Shown here one piece after another: positions 1 to 7,427 of a stretch of 64,000 nt of DNA. The notes under the pieces were generated by a model, which was not told where the DNA came from, ran no database searches, and saw nothing but the letters and a program-made list of their open reading frames with translations. Location: assembly GCA_016200545.1 (NCBI GenBank), contig JACQEO010000007.1:1-64000 (forward strand), written 5' to 3'. Both the position numbers and the translations under genes were made by a program. Origin of the DNA: Deltaproteobacteria bacterium (GTDB lineage Bacteria; Desulfobacterota; Binatia; UTPRO1). Every line of letters starts with the position of its first letter. Position 1 is the first letter of the stretch.

Positions 1-479
1 GCGTACCAGGTCCAGACGGCGATCGCGCCACGGATACCAAAGAGGTTGAACTTCTCCGGAATGGGCCCGTGAAAGAACATCGGGATCCAGCCGACGACGA
101 AACCCACGAGCGCGCAGATCAGCGGGTAGGGCAGGTTCACGACGATACGCTCTATCTCGGAAGATTGGGCCGCTGCAAAGGGGCGTGGCAGCGGCGCCGG
201 CGGCGCACGGGCTGAGCTGATGTCGGAGAGAGAGTGGCCGAGCCCAAAGAGAAAGTTCGCCTGCAGATATGGGACGACCTCGTGGAGCTGCGTGAAGTGC
301 TCGACGAGTCGCTCGACTTTCTCGCCGCCCGTACGGCGCGTGACCCCGACCTTCGCGACGTAACCCGACCAGGACTCGATTCCCGGCGCGATCGACACGC
401 AGCCGGAGTCGTCAGGAGACCGAGGATGCCGACCCGGCGATGCGGTCGCACGAGCGCTCAGCGGTGCGTCGCGACCCAT
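1..479 (-). pseudogene. Left-edge chimeric reading frame: radical SAM fragment joined to membrane-protein fragment
   Basis: An open frame reads leftward from an ATG at 479 to the window edge with no stop. Roughly residues 22-80 (bases 415-240) match the part of B12-type radical SAM enzymes downstream of the cluster (APGIESW, then YLQANFLFGL), but neither a B12 domain nor a CxxxCxxC motif precedes it. After an Ala/Pro-rich joint the same frame enters an unrelated hydrophobic stretch (bases 165-1, including LVGFVVGWIPMFFHG) that looks like the start of a small integral membrane protein. I read this as gene debris fused by a deletion inside an island. A real fusion protein continuing to the left cannot be excluded. 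Confidence 0.45.
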
Positions 480-864
480 CGGCCGGCAGGGGCCCGGCGC
501 CACGCGCGCGACGCTTTCTGCGGCGGGGTAGGGTGCTCGCGGAGGCCGGCGTCCGCGATGGATGAGATGGAGCCTCGAGCACTGCGCCACCCGCGCAAGG
601 GTTCGCTGGCGGCGGGGAACCTCATGACGGCGTCGATAGCCCGGCTACCGTATGGTCGCAAGCCGCGTGGAACGGCCGGTACAGTTCGAAGTCACCACTC
701 GGTCACCACCCCAGCCTCGGAAGGCGCAGCGATCAATGAGGAGGTCGGGTGTTCGTGGTAGGCCCCGGTGGATGGTCTCCAAGGAGCGGTGGTGGAGAGC
801 CCAATGGCAATCGGGCCGCCGCGTCCCAGGCCTTCCCCATTTCTTCCCCAATACTCGTGAAACG

Positions 865-929
865 GGGTGCAACGCGCTGCTGTCGACGAACACCAAGAAC
901 GCCCATCGTACTTGCAGAACGTTGCACCC
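865..929. repeat. 10-bp perfect inverted repeat next to the tRNA-Ser fragment
   Basis: GGGTGCAACG at 865-874 is repeated as its exact complement at 920-929, with 45 bases between, ending 31 bp before the tRNA-like repeat. A further TTGCAGA lies between 929 and 940. Short inverted arms beside a tRNA core are what an integrase attachment site can look like, but this is inference. Otherwise bases 480-960 hold no gene I can support. Confidence 0.3.
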
Positions 930-960
930 GGTTGCAGAGAGAGCAGATGACTTTCCGGGT

Positions 961-1017
961 CTTGAAAACCGGCAGGGCGCGAGCCCTCGGGGGTTCGAAT
1001 CCCTCCCCCTCCGCTTT
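961..1017 (+). repeat. 57-bp direct repeat, copy 1: 3' half of tRNA-Ser(UGA), att-like
   Basis: The segment starts in an anticodon loop (CTTGAAAACC, anticodon TGA) and runs through a long serine-type variable arm, the T-arm GGTTCGAATCC and the 3' acceptor strand CCCCCTCCGC. It is therefore the 3' half of a tRNA-Ser(UGA). The bases upstream cannot form a 5' half, so it is not a functional tRNA. An identical 57-bp copy lies at 1904-1960. Repeats that begin at the anticodon loop are the usual footprint of tyrosine-recombinase integration into a tRNA gene. Confidence 0.85.
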
Positions 1018-1072
1018 TGATCTCAATCGGCGGAGCGTTTCCGGTGCGGCGCCAAATCGGCCGGGGGCGTCC

Positions 1073-1402
1073 TCAGAGCACCTTCAGCTCCGCCCACCCG
1101 AGAGCGTAGCCCAGCGCGCGCTTCACCTCATGCTCGCGACTCGCCGACACCGCGCCGATGCGATCGCCCAAGCAGGCTGTCGGCACGACGTGTACGTTGT
1201 CGAGATTGACTACCGAAGCATGTCGCAACCCTTCGCGCCGTCCCACTGCGACTTCCTGAGGGATCTGCCGGACGGTGCTCGTGACCTCGCCGACCATGAT
1301 CTTGTTGAGGTAGGCGTAGGCGGTGGTTCGCGTCAATAGGAGGACCGGGCGTCGTCCGATTGGAGCCGGCAGATTGGCCCACCGAAGCTCGTACTGCCTC
1401 AC
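1073..1402 (-). CDS. mazF: MazF/PemK-type toxin endoribonuclease
   Basis: A 109-aa protein of normal MazF length. It opens with the family pattern YELRWANLPAPIGRRPVLLL, where the Gly-Arg-Arg-Pro turn begins the beta-barrel, and keeps the later Val-Val-Asn-x-Asp strand and the C-terminal helix. Family members are sequence-specific mRNA interferases neutralised by a partner antitoxin. It is translated from an ATG overlapping the end of the upstream antitoxin gene by 4 bp, the usual translational coupling of such pairs. The pair is the whole recognisable cargo of the tRNA-flanked insert, where it could act as an addiction module. The family assignment is firm; cleavage specificity cannot be told. 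Confidence 0.85.
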   Translation of the reverse strand: MRQYELRWANLPAPIGRRPVLLLTRTTAYAYLNKIMVGEVTSTVRQIPQEVAVGRREGLRHASVVNLDNVHVVPTACLGDRIGAVSASREHEVKRALGYALGWAELKVL

Positions 1403-1638
1403 GCGCTCCGGCCTCGTTTCTTACGCTTCGGTTCCCATACCCTTGGATCGAGGTAGGCGTCGCTCGACGAATCGGGCTGTCGGCGATAGGCCTCAGCTGT
1501 GGCGCGCTCCTGCTCTTCCCATAGCGCCTTCCGAATCGCCATTCGGATGAACTCCGATCGCCGTCGCGAGCGTGCCGGCGCCACGTGCTCCAAACTTGCG
1601 GCGACGTCGTCATCAACCTCGACCAACAATTGTTTCAT
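1399..1638 (-). CDS. Ribbon-helix-helix antitoxin
   Basis: A 79-aa protein. The N-terminal half (about residues 3-42) is a ribbon-helix-helix DNA-binding domain: a short strand (KQLLVEVDDDVAASLE), then Arg-rich turns and SEFIRMAIRKAL. The C-terminal half is charged and probably disordered, and would wrap the toxin. It precedes the MazF gene with a 4-bp overlap, so it is made first. RHH antitoxins normally repress their own operon; a candidate promoter lies immediately upstream. The ATG at 1638 is directly preceded by a strong -10-like hexamer, leaving no room for a Shine-Dalgarno. Confidence 0.8.
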   Translation of the reverse strand: MKQLLVEVDDDVAASLEHVAPARSRRRSEFIRMAIRKALWEEQERATAEAYRRQPDSSSDAYLDPRVWEPKRKKRGRSA

Positions 1639-1645
1639 AGGCTAC

Positions 1646-1675
1646 AGTATATACAGGAGTTGCTGGAGGGGGCAA
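1646..1675 (-). promoter_or_regulatory. Predicted toxin-antitoxin promoter, possibly leaderless
   Basis: On the minus strand TTGCCC (1675-1670) and TATACT (1651-1646) are 18 bp apart. The start expected 7 bases after the -10 falls at about 1639-1638, the A of the antitoxin ATG, implying a leaderless mRNA. The -10 overlaps the palindrome GTATATAC (1647-1654) and a direct repeat of TACAG (1643 and 1652), a plausible operator for antitoxin autoregulation. Confidence 0.4.
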
Positions 1676-1903
1676 CGACGGACTTGGGGTCCAGGAGGTC
1701 CGTTCACGTGTGTCGGGGCCGGTCCTGATCGGCGGTGGTTGCGGTATGTTCGGCTCTTTCAGCAGCCGTTCTCCCCATCCAGTTCCCCATCAACTGTCTG
1801 GGACGGGACGGACCGGGATCTCACGCGAGGTCGGCGGCTGCAACTCCTGATAGCAAGGGACCCGCGTGACGATGGAGGACGCCGTGGGACCGCAACCGTC
1901 GCA

Positions 1904-1960
1904 CTTGAAAACCGGCAGGGCGCGAGCCCTCGGGGGTTCGAATCCCTCCCCCTCCGCTTT
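1904..1960 (+). repeat. 57-bp direct repeat, copy 2: 3' half of tRNA-Ser(UGA), att-like
   Basis: Base-for-base identical to 961-1017: anticodon loop, long variable arm, T-arm and 3' acceptor strand plus three T. No matching 5' half precedes it. Its last two bases are part of the TAA stop of the convergent tetR gene, so this copy marks the original downstream flank of the tRNA locus. Confidence 0.85.
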
Positions 1961-2633
1961 ATTCACTCGTCCGCGCGCGTCTCGGGCGGATCTTCCGGAG
2001 CGCGGGGACGTCGCGCACTCCGACGCTGCGGCGACAGAAACGCAGGAGCGAGGCCACGATCTCCGCCTCGGACGCGCTTTCACCGCCGATCGGCGACAGC
2101 GGCCCGACGAGCGTCTCGCTGATCACTCCGACGAGCGCGGCCGCCGTAAGGTCCGGGTTCTCGTTCGGGAACTCTCGGGCTGCGATGCCTTGGCGGAGGA
2201 GCGCGGCCATACCGCGGCAGTAGTTGCGACGGTAGACGAGGCGCTCAGCGTCGACGAGTGGATCCACCGGCTCATAGACGAGCGCCCAGGCGAGCCGGCG
2301 GTTGTGCAACGCCCGGCGGGCGTACGTCGCGACGACGGCCTCGACGCGCCCGATGAAGCTTTCCGCCTGGGTCGCTGCCGCGTTCATCTCGGCGAGTTCG
2401 CCTTCCCCCGCGGCACGGAGCACTTCTACGAACAGATCGGCCTTCGAAGGAAAATGCCGATAGAGTGCTCCCGCCGAGACCCCCGCGCGCTCGGCAATGG
2501 CGATGACCGACGCCGTCGCATAGCCACCGCGCTCGAGCACCTCGCGGGCCGCGCGTATCAAGCGCTCCCGCGTGCTGCCGTCACGTGGTGTTCGCCCTCG
2601 TCCTTTGCGCCGCCTCTGGGACCCGTTGGTCAT
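1959..2633 (-). CDS. TetR/AcrR-family transcriptional repressor
   Basis: A 224-aa protein of TetR length. A basic leader is followed by the TetR_N helix-turn-helix at about residues 20-66 (RERLIRAAREVLERGGYATA, then ERAGVSAGALYRHFPSKADL). The helical C-terminal half is the effector-binding region and is not diagnostic. It is the last gene of a three-gene minus-strand operon after a crotonase and a Rieske oxygenase (gap 9 bp). Two palindromes in the operon promoter are its likely operators, giving autoregulation together with control of the two enzymes. The inducer may be a CoA ester or the oxygenase substrate (inference). Its stop codon lies in the tRNA-Ser repeat. Confidence 0.9.
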   Translation of the reverse strand: MTNGSQRRRKGRGRTPRDGSTRERLIRAAREVLERGGYATASVIAIAERAGVSAGALYRHFPSKADLFVEVLRAAGEGELAEMNAAATQAESFIGRVEAVVATYARRALHNRRLAWALVYEPVDPLVDAERLVYRRNYCRGMAALLRQGIAAREFPNENPDLTAAALVGVISETLVGPLSPIGGESASEAEIVASLLRFCRRSVGVRDVPALRKIRPRRARTSE

Positions 2634-2642
2634 CGATGAATC

Positions 2643-3812
2643 TCATCGACGCGCATCGGGGTGACGACAACTTCGCGCGGCGTCGAGCGCGGCGTGAAGT
2701 GCGCTGTGGAAATGGCCGATCGCCCCCTCGAATCGTCCGAACTCGAAGAACTCGTTGGCGCCGCTCGCGAGCCCCTGCTGGATGGCGCACGCGACCGCCC
2801 GGTCTTCCACGGCACCGAGGTTGACGAGATCCGCGCCGCGCTTCGACACCGCGCCTGCATCGACGTCGGGCTCACCGCGATCGGTCAATACGTAGGTGAC
2901 GAACAGCGTGCGGTCGATGGCCAGCGGCTCGAGCACGGTCATGAAGATGCTCGCCGGGAACGTCGCCACCATGACGTTCGGGAAGAGATGGTAGACGTAC
3001 GTGAGCTTCCCGTCCGCGGAGCGTTCCGCGGGAGGAACGCCGCGCAGTTTGTTGATCGCGCGATACGGGAAGGCCACACGGTTGTTCCTGCCGAATGTCT
3101 CGATCACGTTCAGGTTGTCGAACTGCACCGGGTAGAACGTCTGCGCATGCGTCGAACGAATGTGGTAGCCCTCCAGGAAACCTTCGACGAGGATCTTCCA
3201 GTTGACCGGCACCTCGAGCTCGGCGGTCTGCAGCAGCCGCTGGCTCGGCGCGATGATCGTAGGAAGCTTGTCCAAGTCCGCATCGCCGAGGTGGGGCTCT
3301 TGCTGCGTGACGAACACGATACCCTTCAGTTCGACGGTCTCCAGCGGCACGAGGCCGCGCGTGCTCTTGTCGAGGCCAGGGAAGCCGTGCTGGTGCGGTA
3401 CGTGTCGAAGACCCCCATCGAGGCCGTAGGTCCAGCCGTGGTAGCGGCAGACGAACGCCTTCTCACAGCCTGCGCCGGCCGCCAGCTGCGTGCCGCGATG
3501 GCGGCAGGCGTTGCGGAACGCCCGCACCCGACCGTCGGTCCCGCGCACCGCGAGGACCGGCGTACCCGCGGCGGTCCGGGCGACGTAGGATCCGGCCTCG
3601 GGGAACGCAGCGGAAGGGCAGAATGGTGTCGGGTAGCGTCGCAGGACCAACTCGAGCTCGGCGGCAAAACGCTCCGCCGAACGATAGTTCTCGATGGGCT
3701 CGCGCCAGATCGCGTCGCTGAGATCGGTGGTCTTGTTGTCGATGTGGTCGAGAATCCGCTGCACCACCGACGGGTCGTCAGACAAGGAAGTCCGTGGGGT
3801 CATCGTGGTCAT
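2643..3812 (-). CDS. Rieske non-heme iron oxygenase, alpha-type subunit
   Basis: A 389-aa protein. The N-terminal Rieske domain has Cys103-x-His105 (NACRHRG) and Cys122-x2-His125 (CRYHGWTYG) for the [2Fe-2S] cluster. The C-terminal catalytic domain holds the mononuclear iron histidines in EGFLEGYHIRSTH (His217, His222). The family hydroxylates or dealkylates aromatic or aliphatic substrates using electrons from a separate reductase. No beta subunit, ferredoxin or reductase is nearby, so partners must be encoded elsewhere. It sits 6 bp after a crotonase gene in a TetR-controlled operon, suggesting breakdown of an aromatic or steroid-like acyl compound. The substrate cannot be read from the sequence. 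Confidence 0.9.
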   Translation of the reverse strand: MTTMTPRTSLSDDPSVVQRILDHIDNKTTDLSDAIWREPIENYRSAERFAAELELVLRRYPTPFCPSAAFPEAGSYVARTAAGTPVLAVRGTDGRVRAFRNACRHRGTQLAAGAGCEKAFVCRYHGWTYGLDGGLRHVPHQHGFPGLDKSTRGLVPLETVELKGIVFVTQQEPHLGDADLDKLPTIIAPSQRLLQTAELEVPVNWKILVEGFLEGYHIRSTHAQTFYPVQFDNLNVIETFGRNNRVAFPYRAINKLRGVPPAERSADGKLTYVYHLFPNVMVATFPASIFMTVLEPLAIDRTLFVTYVLTDRGEPDVDAGAVSKRGADLVNLGAVEDRAVACAIQQGLASGANEFFEFGRFEGAIGHFHSALHAALDAARSCRHPDARR

Positions 3813-3818
3813 CTCCCT

Positions 3819-4592
3819 TCACGTGAGCTCGCCGCGCCGCCACGCGCCGGATGCGTACCGCTCGAGCCCGCCCACCATCTCGCCCGTTGCCAGCGTCCCC
3901 ATGCCGTGGTGGTACTCGCCGGCCAACGCTTCGGCGAGCCCGAGTGACCACTGCTCGTAGGACGAGAGCCGGTCGCTGCGCAGGGCCGCCTGCGGGCAGC
4001 CGGCAATCTCACGCGCGAGGGAGACCGCCTCGGGGAGCGCCCGGCCCGGTGGGACGAGACGGTTGGCGAGGCCCATGCGCCGCGCTTCCTCACCAGACAC
4101 GCCTCGACCGGTGAGGATGAGATCGAGCGCATGGCTGTGGCCGATGAGCCGGGCGAGACGGATCGTCCCGCCGTCCATGAGCGGTATCCCCCAGCGCCGA
4201 CAAAAGACACCGAAGACCGCATCCTCCGCCGCGACCCGCAAATCACACCAGGCGGCGAGCTCCAGACCGCCCGCGACCGCGTGACCTTCGACGGCGGCGA
4301 TGACCGGTTTGCCGAGGAGCATCCGTGTCGGTCCGACGGGACCGTCGCCATCGGGCGTAACCCGGGTGACGCGCGCGGGGTCGCCACTCCGCATCGCCTT
4401 GAGATCGGCGCCGCAGCAGAACTTGCCGTTGGCACCCGTGAGCACCGCGACCGAGAGCGACGCATCGGCATCGAATCGCCGAAACGCGTCGGCCAAGGTC
4501 TCCGCCGTCGGACGGTCGATCGCGTTCGCGACCTCCGGCCGATCGAGGGTGATGACTACGACCGGGCCATCGGCCTCGTAGTGAACGGTCAT
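3819..4592 (-). CDS. Enoyl-CoA hydratase/isomerase family protein (crotonase fold)
   Basis: About 257 aa from the chosen ATG at 4592, which has AGGAGGG eight bases upstream; an upstream in-frame ATG at 4622 lacks such a site and overlaps an operator. Crotonase hallmarks: ITLDRPEVANAIDRP near the N-terminus, the oxyanion-hole segments GKFCCGADLKA and EGHAVAGGLELA, and a later Asp in the active-site loop (PLMDGGTIRL). Such enzymes hydrate or isomerise enoyl-CoA thioesters. First gene of the operon with the Rieske oxygenase and TetR, directly behind the twin operators. Exact reaction unknown: hydratase, isomerase and hydrolase share this fold. Confidence 0.88.
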   Translation of the reverse strand: MTVHYEADGPVVVITLDRPEVANAIDRPTAETLADAFRRFDADASLSVAVLTGANGKFCCGADLKAMRSGDPARVTRVTPDGDGPVGPTRMLLGKPVIAAVEGHAVAGGLELAAWCDLRVAAEDAVFGVFCRRWGIPLMDGGTIRLARLIGHSHALDLILTGRGVSGEEARRMGLANRLVPPGRALPEAVSLAREIAGCPQAALRSDRLSSYEQWSLGLAEALAGEYHHGMGTLATGEMVGGLERYASGAWRRGELT

Positions 4593-4610
4593 CGGTATGT
4601 CCCTCCTCAT

Positions 4611-4654
4611 GTGAATCGGCATTCACAACTAGTGAATCCGGATTCACGAAGCAA
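4611..4654 (-). promoter_or_regulatory. Operon promoter with twin TetR-type operators
   Basis: GTGAATCCGGATTCAC (4632-4647) is a perfect 16-bp palindrome. GTGAATCGGCATTCAC (4611-4626) has the same outer half-sites GTGAAT/ATTCAC. Their centres are 21 bp apart, two helical turns. A weak -35 (TTGCTT, 4654-4649) and -10 (TAGTTG, 4631-4626) would be separated by 17 bp filled by the perfect palindrome, so a bound repressor would block polymerase. It lies 19 bp upstream of the crotonase ATG. The repressor is most simply the TetR protein encoded at the end of the operon. Confidence 0.7.
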
Positions 4655-4770
4655 GAGGGCAGGAGAATCGTTCCCGACAACCGCGGACTACGAGACTCGT
4701 AAGGCGGGAAGAGCCCTTGGGACGAGAGACCCGGTTCCCTGGACAGCCGCCCGCTGGGCCAACGTGGCTC

Positions 4771-5079
4771 CTATCTCCCCTTGAACCTGCCGACGTCGTT
4801 CACGATCGCCGGCGGGTCATAGGTCGCCTCCCAGCACACGCCCGCGCCGTTCACCAATTGCACCCGCACCGGTTGTGCGATGGGGAGCGGCGGTACCGCG
4901 CGATCCGCGCCGCCTTTCGCGGTGAGGCTGATCTTCGCCTCGCCGGCGAGCCCTTCCGTCAACGCGATTTGCAGTGAGTGCCGCGGGATCGTGCCGGGAA
5001 CGTTGCGCCGGCGATAGTTGAAGCCGCTGCGCGTCTCCTTCCAGCACGGCCGCGTGGCCGGCCTATCAGCGGAGATCGG
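4771..5079 (-). pseudogene. C-terminal remnant of a secreted repeat-type protein
   Basis: The minus frame is open from 5079 (a TAG at 5082-5080 closes it upstream) to a stop at 4771 but has no convincing start codon. It encodes roughly 100 residues with CWKETRSGFNYRRR, a Gly/Ala/Lys-rich beta-sandwich-like middle, and RVQLVNGAGVCWEATY near the end. The arrangement of two CW motifs around Leu/Pro strands is one I associate with C-terminal domains of large extracellular proteins in uncultured Binatia-like genomes. The missing N-terminal part and start suggest a deletion remnant. It overlaps the 5' region of the opposite-strand BON gene. Confidence 0.4.
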
Positions 5080-5193
5080 CTACTTTCTCGTCTCAGTGGC
5101 GCTGATCTTTCTGCTGATCGCTTTCATTACCGGCCAAGCACGGTTGCCCGGACCGTGATTCCAAACCCCAATAGAGTGAAGGAGAAAGCAACG

Positions 5194-5553
5194 ATGACGA
5201 TGACCCGATCTCTGGCTGTCGTTGCCGCGATACTCGTGATGGGGACGACTGCTCCCCAGGCCGCTCGCGCGGCTCGCCCGGATTCGTGGGTGAAGGTGAA
5301 GGCAAAAACGGCCTTGTTGACGACCGAAGGCGTCCACGGAACCGCTATCAACGTCGATACCGTCGATGGGCGCATGACCTTGCACGGCAAGGTTTGCTCA
5401 CAGGACGAGAAGGCCAAGACCGACGGCGCGGTGAAGTTGACGGGAACGGTGCCTGACGAGGACGCACGCGTGACGGCCGCTACTGTCGCTCGTTCGACTC
5501 CCGGCGTTCGCGCCGTGCTGTGGGAGGCGCTCGAGATCAGTCGAGCTCGCTGA
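5194..5553 (+). CDS. Secreted BON-domain protein
   Basis: 119 aa from ATG 5194, preceded by GAAGGAGAAAG; ATG 5200 is an alternative. A signal peptide covers about residues 1-27 (LAVVAAILVMGTTAPQAARA). The mature part is a BON (OsmY-like) domain: WVKVKAKTALLT opens the helix, VDTVDGRMTLHGKV is the central strand pair, followed by a helix and the TPGVRAVLWEALEI strand that closes the fold. BON proteins are periplasmic and associate with membranes or other envelope proteins, often under stress. It stands alone between a gene remnant and apaG. Confidence 0.8.
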   Translation: MTMTRSLAVVAAILVMGTTAPQAARAARPDSWVKVKAKTALLTTEGVHGTAINVDTVDGRMTLHGKVCSQDEKAKTDGAVKLTGTVPDEDARVTAATVARSTPGVRAVLWEALEISRAR

Positions 5554-5663
5554 GCGAGCGCATGCGGTCGTCAACACGGAGGCCGGGTGGAAGCTCACCC
5601 GACCTCCGCCCACCCAGCCGACGCTGGCCCTGCACTCTCCGACGTGACAGAGGAGGAGGTCAC

Positions 5664-6053
5664 GTGTTCTCCTCCCGCGCGACGACCCGAGGCATCGAGA
5701 TCTCCGTACAGTCGCGCTACGTTCCCGAACAATCGGAACCGGAGCAGCATCAGTGGTTCTTCGCGTACACGGTCCGCATCCGCAACGCGGGTACCGCGAC
5801 GGTGCAGCTCGTGAGCCGGCACTGGATCATCACCGATGCCGACGGCGAGGTGGAGGAGGTGCGGGGCCCGGGCGTCGTCGGCGAGCAGCCGATCCTCGAA
5901 CCCGGCGCGTCCTTCGAGTACACCTCGGCATGTCCGCTCACGACGCCGTTCGGCACCATGCACGGCTCCTATCAGCTGGTAGTCGCCGGCGGTGACGATT
6001 TCGACGGCGAGATCGCGCCCTTCACCCTCGCCGCACCACATGCGGTCCACTGA
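5664..6053 (+). CDS. apaG: ApaG family protein
   Basis: 129 aa from GTG 5664, chosen because GAGGAGG lies just upstream and the protein then starts close to the domain as usual for ApaG. Family signatures seen: SVQSRYVPEQSEPEQHQWFF, YTVRIRNAG, LVSRHWIITDADGEVEEVRG, GVVGEQPILEPGASFEYTS and GTMHGSYQL. ApaG is a small fibronectin-III-like beta-sandwich protein; its biochemical role is not settled. It ends 4 bases before the rnd ATG, so the two are probably cotranscribed. Length and motif order are complete. Confidence 0.93.
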   Translation: MFSSRATTRGIEISVQSRYVPEQSEPEQHQWFFAYTVRIRNAGTATVQLVSRHWIITDADGEVEEVRGPGVVGEQPILEPGASFEYTSACPLTTPFGTMHGSYQLVVAGGDDFDGEIAPFTLAAPHAVH

Positions 6054-6057
6054 CGCG

Positions 6058-7227
6058 ATGAGCGACGGGATCGAGCGCCTCACAACGACTGCGGAGGTTC
6101 AGGCGTTCGCGGACGAGGCACGGTCCGAAGGCCGTCTCGCGCTCGACACCGAGTTCCTCTGGGAACGGACGTATGCGCCCATCCCGTGCCTCGTGCAGGT
6201 TGCGACGGCGGATCGATTGGCCGTCATCGATCCCCTCGAGGGGGGAGATGTCGGTCCGATCGCGCAGCTGGTAGCCGACCCAAAAGTCGAGCTCCTGATG
6301 CACGCGCCCTCGGGGGATCTACTGTTGTTTGCCCGGCGATTTGCCGTGCGGCCGGTGCGGGTCTTCGACGTGCAGCTCGTCGCGGGGTTCATCGGGCTGG
6401 GGTCTTCCCTCGCCTACGACCGGCTCGTCGAGCGGCTGCTGCACGTCCGACTCGCGCACAACGAGACCTTCACTACCTGGTCGAAGCGCCCCCTGTCGCC
6501 GACGCAGGTGGCGTATGCCGCGGACGACGTCCGCCATCTGCATGCCATCGCCGGTGCGCTCGCGCTCGAGATCGAGGCGCGGGGTCGCACGGCCTGGGCA
6601 CACGACGAGCTCGATCGACGATACGGAGAGGGCGTTGCTGCGCCGGATCCGCGTCGCGCGTATCTGAAAATTCCGCGACGCGGCCGCTTGACGGGACGCC
6701 AGCTCACTGTGCTGCGGGAGGTTGCCGCGTGGCGTGAGGGCGAAGCCCAAACGAACGATCTCCCGGTGGGCTGGGTGTTGAAGGACCCGACGGTCGTGGA
6801 GATCGCGCGCACGATGCCGCGCGATGCCGCGGCGATAACCCGCGTCCGCGGCGCGGGAGGCGTCTCGGGCTCCGCGCTCAAACGCCTTGCTCGAGCAATC
6901 GCAGCGGGAATCGAAACCGAGCCGATCGAGCCGCCGCGTGAGCCATCGCAGGAGGTCGTCCGCCGCGTCGCCGCCGCATCCGAGCTCGCGTTGGTCCTGC
7001 TTCGCATCCGCTGTGACGAGGCCGATCTCGCACCTGAGCTGGTTGCGACGCGCGGCGAGCTCGAGCGCTTCGTCGAGGGCATCGTGACCCATGACGTCGA
7101 CGGCCACCCGCTCACACAGGGATGGCGCCACGCGCTCGTCGGCGCCGAGGTGTGTGAGCTCATGGAGGGTCGGATCGCGATCGCCCCGCTCGAAGCTGCG
7201 CCGTACCTCGAGATCATCCGACGCTAG
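6058..7227 (+). CDS. rnd: Ribonuclease D
   Basis: 389 aa from ATG 6058. The DEDDy exonuclease residues are visible: Asp30 and Glu32 in LALDTEF, Asp87 in HAPSGDLLLF, and Tyr153-x3-Asp157 in VAYAADDVRHL. Behind the exonuclease domain are one or two HRDC-type helical regions (about 205-290 and 300-380; LTGRQLTVLREVAAWRE). RNase D trims the 3' ends of tRNA precursors and other small RNAs, 3' to 5', in the cytoplasm. It follows apaG by 4 bases. An in-frame ATG at 6040 overlaps apaG and is less likely. Confidence 0.92.
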   Translation: MSDGIERLTTTAEVQAFADEARSEGRLALDTEFLWERTYAPIPCLVQVATADRLAVIDPLEGGDVGPIAQLVADPKVELLMHAPSGDLLLFARRFAVRPVRVFDVQLVAGFIGLGSSLAYDRLVERLLHVRLAHNETFTTWSKRPLSPTQVAYAADDVRHLHAIAGALALEIEARGRTAWAHDELDRRYGEGVAAPDPRRAYLKIPRRGRLTGRQLTVLREVAAWREGEAQTNDLPVGWVLKDPTVVEIARTMPRDAAAITRVRGAGGVSGSALKRLARAIAAGIETEPIEPPREPSQEVVRRVAAASELALVLLRIRCDEADLAPELVATRGELERFVEGIVTHDVDGHPLTQGWRHALVGAEVCELMEGRIAIAPLEAAPYLEIIRR

Positions 7228-7324
7228 TCGGTGTTCTCGGCACGCTTGTAAGAACGACCACGACACCCCTGTAAAGATTGCGCCTTCCCCGTCGCGAACC
7301 GTGCCATCGCACGCGATGCGGTCG

Positions 7325-7340
7325 TGGCACGGAAGATGCT
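7325..7340 (+). promoter_or_regulatory. Predicted sigma-54 promoter (-24/-12)
   Basis: TGGCACG, four bases, then ATGCT matches the sigma-54 consensus TGGCACG-N4-TTGCW at all -24 positions and four of five -12 positions, with the required 10 bases between GG and GC. Transcription would start near 7352 and run into the lipoprotein gene at 7428. A sigma-54-type activator is encoded a few hundred bases downstream. Confidence 0.5.
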
Positions 7341-7427
7341 GCCACCTTCATGTATCGGAGACGCACATGCGGCACGTTCACCGGAGGGTGACGGTGCTGC
7401 AAATCCATCTACGGAGGAGGAGACGAT

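Larger units (their letters stand above)
961..1960. mobile_element. Small tRNA-flanked insert carrying a toxin-antitoxin pair
   Basis: Two identical 57-bp tRNA-Ser 3' halves in the same orientation bound about 943 bp whose only recognisable genes are a MazF-like toxin and its antitoxin. This looks like a remnant or satellite insertion in a tRNA-Ser(UGA) locus. The integrase and the complete tRNA gene are not in the window; tandem integration would place the intact tRNA to the left. The right copy touches the stop codon of tetR, which suggests the ancestral order tRNA-Ser then convergent tetR. Confidence 0.6.

Noticed and set aside
234-761. 175-residue plus-strand frame near the left edge
   Set aside because: Its first part is antisense to the radical SAM fragment and the rest has no motif or coding-like pattern.
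961-1017. tRNA-Ser(UGA) gene
   Set aside because: Only the 3' half is present; upstream bases cannot form the acceptor 5' strand, D-arm or the 5' anticodon stem. Same for 1904-1960.
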